A stretch of DNA of 64,000 nucleotides from contig SCKK01000003.1 in NCBI GenBank assembly GCA_004124475.1, positions 1 to 64,000 of the forward strand, read 5' to 3'. The stretch comes from Fidelibacterota bacterium (GTDB lineage: Bacteria; Fidelibacterota; Marinisomatia; Marinisomatales; SCKK01). Positions 60,574-64,000 of this stretch are shown here, one piece after another. The position numbers and the translations under genes are program-made. Each line of letters opens with the position of its first letter. The stretch's first letter is position 1. The notes below the pieces were generated by a model, which was not told the DNA's origin, did no database searches, and saw nothing but the letters and a program-made list of their open reading frames with translations.

Positions 60574-61182
60574 ATGAATTGGTTGCTCACCTCTCTTTGT
60601 CTGGTGGGCTTTGTTTTGCTCCTGGTCACCCTACGAATGGAACAAAACAGAGAGAGGCAATGGAAGTTAATCGCTTTTACAACCATTTTTGCTATGCCAT
60701 TAATTTTCTTGGCGGGTGTGATAAACTTTGACCTCAACAAAATGAAGCAGGTTACTTTTTGTGATAACTGTCATACCATGAATCCTTACGTAATGTCTCT
60801 TACAGTTGATGATGATGAACCTTTAGCATCCGTTCACTTTCGGAACAACTACATTCCTCAGGAAACAGCGTGTTACAGCTGCCACACGAGTTATTCCATG
60901 TTCGGTGGCTTTGAGGCGAAGGTACGTGGACTCCGGCATGTCTGGGTATATTATACCAATCCTGACAAGCAAGACATAGCCCTGTATAAACCCTATGACA
61001 ATAACGATTGCTTGCATTGTCATGGCCCATCGCAACGTTTTAAGACAAATAAGAAACACCGACGTGAGATAAATTTTATTGAGAGGGTCGATTCCGGTCA
61101 ACTATCATGTCTCGCCTCTGGATGCCATGACTTAGTTCATTTGTTTGAGACTGAAGAAGAGCAAATAGATGAAGATTGGTAA
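60574..61182 (+). CDS. Membrane multiheme cytochrome c (NapC/NirT-like) with one CX4CH
   Basis: 202 residues. Two N-terminal helices (about 3-20 and 33-51), then CDNCH (63-67), CYSCH (100-104), CLHCH (146-150) and CLASGCH (179-185). The last is a CX4CH variant, so up to four hemes. The order TM-heme pairs recalls quinol-oxidising NapC/NrfH proteins. Three bases after the acidic cytochrome gene, so one operon: cytochrome-porin, cytochrome c, multiheme cytochrome. It probably links the quinone pool to the outer parts. Confidence 0.78.
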   Translation: MNWLLTSLCLVGFVLLLVTLRMEQNRERQWKLIAFTTIFAMPLIFLAGVINFDLNKMKQVTFCDNCHTMNPYVMSLTVDDDEPLASVHFRNNYIPQETACYSCHTSYSMFGGFEAKVRGLRHVWVYYTNPDKQDIALYKPYDNNDCLHCHGPSQRFKTNKKHRREINFIERVDSGQLSCLASGCHDLVHLFETEEEQIDEDW

Positions 61183-61390
61183 GATACTCCATTTTGATTT
61201 GGATGGAACCTTCAAACTATCCACGTGGTCAATAGGAATTGGATACTTTGCATTATTATTTACACTTTGGAGTAATCACCCACTAATTCTTGTTTTCTTG
61301 ATTCCTTTGGGAATTTTGGCATTCCTCGCCGGGGTATTGCTCTGGGTAATCTGTGTTTGGAGAGATGCCAAAGTTAAACACCTCATATAA
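61169..61390 (+). CDS. Small two-helix membrane protein
   Basis: 73 residues, overlapping the multiheme gene by 14 bp. Two hydrophobic helices at about 20-37 and 41-62, basic end (WRDAKVKHLI). Last gene of the cytochrome operon. Unknown; perhaps a small subunit anchoring the multiheme protein. Confidence 0.55.
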   Translation: MKIGKILHFDLDGTFKLSTWSIGIGYFALLFTLWSNHPLILVFLIPLGILAFLAGVLLWVICVWRDAKVKHLI

Positions 61391-61651
61391 TATCCATAGT
61401 AAGCAATGGATGGGTTTCTTTCCTAGAAGTGATAGAAAAACCGAGGTAGTCCAAATGAGGAGAGAAGGAAGGGAAAAGTAGAAGTAAGTTTGTCATTACC
61501 CTCGTTGGCATTGCTTTTCTTGTAGTAATCTGGATTGTTACAGGAGGTCAGGGATATGAAGTTCCCAATGTTACAATCGGGGATCTCAAAAGTTCACCCT
61601 CCTTGAAAAAGTAAACACGCTTTCGACATCCCAATGCTCATCTCCAGATTA
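61391..61651. other. Gap with decayed short frame
   Basis: SKFVITLVGIAFLVVIWIVT followed by GQGYEVPNVTIGDL is readable up to a stop at 61612, with no start codon and a stop upstream. It resembles the start of a membrane-anchored periplasmic protein (CcmE-like at best). Otherwise no feature. Confidence 0.3.
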
Positions 61652-61823
61652 ACGATTTTCTTTTCACCGGCACCCCCAGCACGTTTGGACATCTCCAAAA
61701 CGGCCATAAACTGAGGGTCGGACTGGGCTGGGAAATGAAGGCTGTCTTACACATCTACCAATAACATTTGATAAAAGCTTTGACATGGACCAGACAGAAC
61801 TTTAAGTAAATTCAGGATAATAA
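61652..61823 (+). repeat. Duplicated block, copy 2, upstream of second Rrf2 gene
   Basis: Counterpart of 58588-58760. The FAH-like reading (FTGTPSTFGHLQNGHKLRVG) is out of any complete gene. TTGACA at 61780-61785 and CAGGATAATAAGG at 61813-61825 are retained; the -10 area differs (TAAGTA at 17-bp spacing, or TAAATT at 21). The block ends about 10 bp before the Rrf2 ATG. Confidence 0.75.
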
Positions 61824-61834
61824 GGTTTTATAAG

Positions 61835-62308
61835 ATGATTTATTCAAAATCAGCAGAGTACGCTATTCAAGCAATGATCTACCTGGCGGAGAAAGCATCG
61901 CCGGATCCGGTTATGATTAGGGAGATCGCTGAAGCCTACAACATCCCACGGCAATTCCTTGCTAAACTGGTTCAGACTCTAGTTAAGCAAAGACTGTTAA
62001 TTGCAGTCCGTGGGAGAAAAGGCGGGGTCAAGCTTGGCAAATCTGCTTCAGAGATCTTTTTGCCTGATATTATTCGGGCAATTGATGGTCTACCGCCGGA
62101 GAAGGTACCGTGTGTCTTTGGACTGGACTATTGTTCGGATGATCAGCCTTGCCCTCTCCATCATAAGTGGGAGATGATTACAAACCAAATTGACGATATG
62201 CTAAAATCTGAAAACCTCGAGAATTTGGCGAGGAGGGTGGCGGAGAAGCATGAAGCTATGCGAGATTCCGGATTCAGTGACATTATTGGGGAATCAATTA
62301 AGCCATGA
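61835..62308 (+). CDS. Rrf2-family Fe-S transcriptional regulator, second copy
   Basis: 157 residues, winged helix then Cys93, Cys100 and Cys106 (CVFGLDYCSDDQPC), the same CX6CX5C spacing as the regulator at 47008. AEYAIQAMIYLAEK and GRKGGVKLGKS are typical Rrf2 sequences. Because its promoter region is a duplicate of the one in front of the cytochrome-porin operon, the two are probably controlled by the same factor, possibly this one. Confidence 0.9.
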   Translation: MIYSKSAEYAIQAMIYLAEKASPDPVMIREIAEAYNIPRQFLAKLVQTLVKQRLLIAVRGRKGGVKLGKSASEIFLPDIIRAIDGLPPEKVPCVFGLDYCSDDQPCPLHHKWEMITNQIDDMLKSENLENLARRVAEKHEAMRDSGFSDIIGESIKP

Positions 62309-62387
62309 GTTTAGGAAAGGTTACCGCCTGGAAACTTATCAGGATAGATAACCGTAAGTAATATGAAACCAACAAGGAGAAATAGGT

Positions 62388-62873
62388 ATGAAACTTAACA
62401 TTGGCATCTCGGATAAGAATCGTCAAGGGGTCGTGCAAATTCTTAATACTCTGCTGTCTGATGAATATGTGATCTACACAAAGACCAGAAACTACCACTG
62501 GAATGTGATGGGTCCCCAATTCAATGACCTGCACAAGTTCTTTGAGACACAATATGGGAAGTTGAACGACATCGTGGATGAGGTAGCTGAGCGTGCCCGT
62601 GCCTTGGGGGGTCAATCCCTTGGAACCCTGAAAGAAATACTGGAGCTCACCAGACTTGAAGAGCATCCGGGCCAGTATCCCGATGCCCGAACCATGATTT
62701 CAAACCTATTAACCAACCATGAAGCAATTATTCGCAATTTACGAGTCGATCTTGAAACCTGTGCTGACAAATATCACGACATGGGCACAAACGATTTCCT
62801 CACGGGGTTGATGGAAAGTCACGAAAAAATGGCGTGGATGTTAAGGGCTTTCTTGGAGGGTGAATTGGTTTGA
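62388..62873 (+). CDS. dps: Dps-family DNA-protection ferritin
   Basis: 161 residues. Ferroxidase-site residues of the Dps family appear in RNYHWNVMGPQFNDLHKFFE and the following YGKLNDIVDEVAERARALGG. A 12-mer that oxidises iron with peroxide and protects DNA. The ATG follows AAGGAGAAATAGGT. It lies 80 bp after the Rrf2 gene and may be part of its regulon. Confidence 0.92.
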   Translation: MKLNIGISDKNRQGVVQILNTLLSDEYVIYTKTRNYHWNVMGPQFNDLHKFFETQYGKLNDIVDEVAERARALGGQSLGTLKEILELTRLEEHPGQYPDARTMISNLLTNHEAIIRNLRVDLETCADKYHDMGTNDFLTGLMESHEKMAWMLRAFLEGELV

Positions 62874-63025
62874 CCATATTGAAGAATGTCTTCTGTCGGC
62901 GTATTTGCCAGCTTGCCGGAGGGTGGGCTGCCTGGAATAAGGACTGAAAAAGTATCTGAGCGATTAAAGATCTTCACAACATAGGTTACAACAATTCTAC
63001 AATACGTTCAGTCCAACAGGCAAAG

Positions 63026-63136
63026 ATGGAAATCAAGCAAAAACGCGTCTTAGTTCTTGGTGGTTGGGGTCTGGTAGGGATGGCTATTCTCCGAAGACTC
63101 ATTGAAGAGAAGCCGGAAAAAATCATCATTTTCTGA
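63026..63136 (+). pseudogene. N-terminal fragment of a NAD-binding Rossmann protein
   Basis: 36 residues: RVLVLGGWGLVGMAILRRLI has the GxxGLVG dinucleotide loop of saccharopine-dehydrogenase-like or epimerase proteins; the frame ends KIIIF then TGA. The rest of the gene is gone: the hemolysin III gene begins its 3' end 8 bp further. A deletion remnant. Confidence 0.6.
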
Positions 63137-63143
63137 GATTCAC

Positions 63144-63800
63144 TTAGTGAGACGGTGCTAAATACAGGAGCACAGCAAAATAATGGCAGATACTGCCCCC
63201 CAACACAAAAACATGCCAGATGACATGCATGTAGGGAATTTTCTGCAAAAAATAAAAAATTATACCTACCGTATAAACTACCCCGCCAACCGCCAGCCAG
63301 ATTAATCCACCTATGGAGATATTAACCAACAGTTCTTTTATTATCAACACACTTAACCAACTCATTAGAATATATCCCAACACTGATAAATTTTGAAAAC
63401 GATGAACAAACAAGATTTTGAAACTTACCCCCAACATGGCCAGTCCCCAAATAATGACCAATAAGGTCCAACTCCACGCGCCTTGAAGACCAACCAGGAG
63501 AAAAGGCGTATACGTACCAGCAATGAGCAAGTAAATTGAAACATGGTCAATGACTTTAAAAATCCGCTTTAAGCGAGGATCCTGAAAACCATGATACAAG
63601 GTTGAGGCAAGGTACAAAATGACTAACGTGGCACCGTAAATACTGAAGCTGACGATTTGATAAACGTTACCATACAAAACAGCCTTTACAAGCAGCCAGG
63701 TCAAACCGGCAATACTGAGTCCAAGCCCAATTCCGTGCGTAATGCTGTGAATGATCTCCTCACCTAATGTAAAAAGCCTTTTGGATGCCTGATATTTCAA
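63144..63800 (-). CDS. Hemolysin III/YqfA (PAQR) family membrane protein
   Basis: 218 residues, seven helices. GEEIIHSITHGIGLGLSIAG at the start, STLYHGFQDPRLKRIFKVID with the metal-binding Ser/His, and HVIWHVFVLGGSICHYFAV at the end, with the two His of the zinc site. Bacterial PAQR homologues affect membrane energetics; true haemolysis is doubtful. Intact and isolated. Confidence 0.9.
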   Translation of the reverse strand: MKYQASKRLFTLGEEIIHSITHGIGLGLSIAGLTWLLVKAVLYGNVYQIVSFSIYGATLVILYLASTLYHGFQDPRLKRIFKVIDHVSIYLLIAGTYTPFLLVGLQGAWSWTLLVIIWGLAMLGVSFKILFVHRFQNLSVLGYILMSWLSVLIIKELLVNISIGGLIWLAVGGVVYTVGIIFYFLQKIPYMHVIWHVFVLGGSICHYFAVLLYLAPSH

Positions 63801-63836
63801 TTTCTTCGGTTGGGGTTACATATGGACAATCCGTGC

Positions 63837-63944
63837 CTAAACCTTAAATTTGTTTGAGAGATAATACACGACCACAATATCATCATAAACATCATCTGTA
63901 ATAGACGACATTTCCATTAATTTATCCATAGCTTTGTATTTCAT
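63837..63944 (-). CDS. Short ORF near window end, uncertain
   Basis: 35 residues (MKYKAMDKLMEMSSITDDVY, ending YYLSNKFKV). No ribosome-binding site stands out and no family is recognised. The upstream frame ending AEPPLTLFILYQHKTEFS is cut by the window edge. It may be the tail of a broken gene. Confidence 0.2.
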   Translation of the reverse strand: MKYKAMDKLMEMSSITDDVYDDIVVVYYLSNKFKV

Positions 63945-64000
63945 GAGAACTCTGTCTTATGTTGATATAAAATGAACAAGGTCAGCGGCGGCTCAGCTTT

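Noticed and set aside
63134-63136. TGA after KIIIF in the Rossmann fragment as selenocysteine
   Set aside because: Not at a Cys position, and the frame beyond it has no family similarity and runs into the next gene.
1-64000. CRISPR array, tRNA, rRNA or a complete prophage
   Set aside because: No regularly spaced repeats, no cloverleaf-like sequence and no phage structural genes were seen on either strand.

Overview
The window looks like chromosomal DNA of a free-living Gram-negative bacterium of the Fibrobacterota-Chlorobi-Bacteroidota (FCB) superphylum. Candidatus Marinimicrobia (SAR406) or a close relative fits best. The pointers are a type IX secretion sorting domain with a YPAYPNPF-type start (30152-30496), a dockerin-like tail (34032-34154), lipoproteins, a TAT-exported nitrite oxidoreductase type molybdoenzyme, and many short GC-rich palindromic repeats between genes. 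This placement is inferred from gene content; there is no rRNA or tRNA in the window.

1-16 kb is accessory and decaying. It opens with an IS91-type transposase fragment and a broken tyrosine recombinase. Up to six integron-like attC sites (878-1010, 2076-2151, 8214-8348, 9802-9934, 11247-11378, 12175-12351) flank small cassette genes: a coiled-coil membrane protein, a damaged ParE/RelE toxin with antitoxin, a methyltransferase-like protein, a zinc-finger/coiled-coil protein, a SIR2-like NADase candidate and a secreted protein. No integron integrase is present. Between the sites lie ordinary genes (DUF2231, endonuclease V, SDR, UspA, SLC13 transporter). From 12.4 to 15.7 kb there are pseudogenes of a DMSO-reductase-family enzyme, nuoB and a cyclase-family hydrolase around intact amrS and ferredoxin genes.

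15.7-23.4 kb is a visibly more GC-rich minus-strand block. It holds egtD, an EgtB/SenA-type sulfoxide or selenoneine synthase and SenB (selenosugar synthase), which together predict selenoneine synthesis from histidine. Just upstream is a DsrE-like gene with TGA in place of a conserved Cys of a CxxC motif, then a type-4 uracil-DNA glycosylase, a betaine-type ABC transporter and an MBL-fold protein.

23.6-29.8 kb is a molybdenum cofactor block (moaE, moaD, rhodanese-moeB, moeA, a TauE exporter, a moaC-mogA fusion) beside a cysteine desulfurase. moaA lies at 55 kb. 30-34.5 kb holds T9SS/dockerin remnants, a three-gene TIGR04255 operon and a sialidase-like lipoprotein. 34.5-46.2 kb is a copper/silver resistance island: DUF2231 fusion, metal-binding lipoprotein, DUF302, CopA with four N-terminal metal-binding modules, and CusABC.

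47-56 kb is the respiratory core, on the plus strand: an Rrf2 regulator, a c/b-type cytochrome (NxrC-like), NxrA-like, a small unknown protein, NxrB-like, a TorD-like chaperone, then moaA behind a structured leader. 58.9-61.4 kb adds a fused cytochrome-porin, a monoheme cytochrome with an acidic linker and a membrane multiheme cytochrome, followed by a second Rrf2 gene and dps. The stretch in front of the cytochrome-porin gene and the stretch in front of the second Rrf2 gene are a duplicated ~170-bp block. Together the genes describe a periplasmic nitrite/nitrate respiratory module with its cofactor pathway, Fe-S-sensing regulators, and sulfur/selenium and copper handling.
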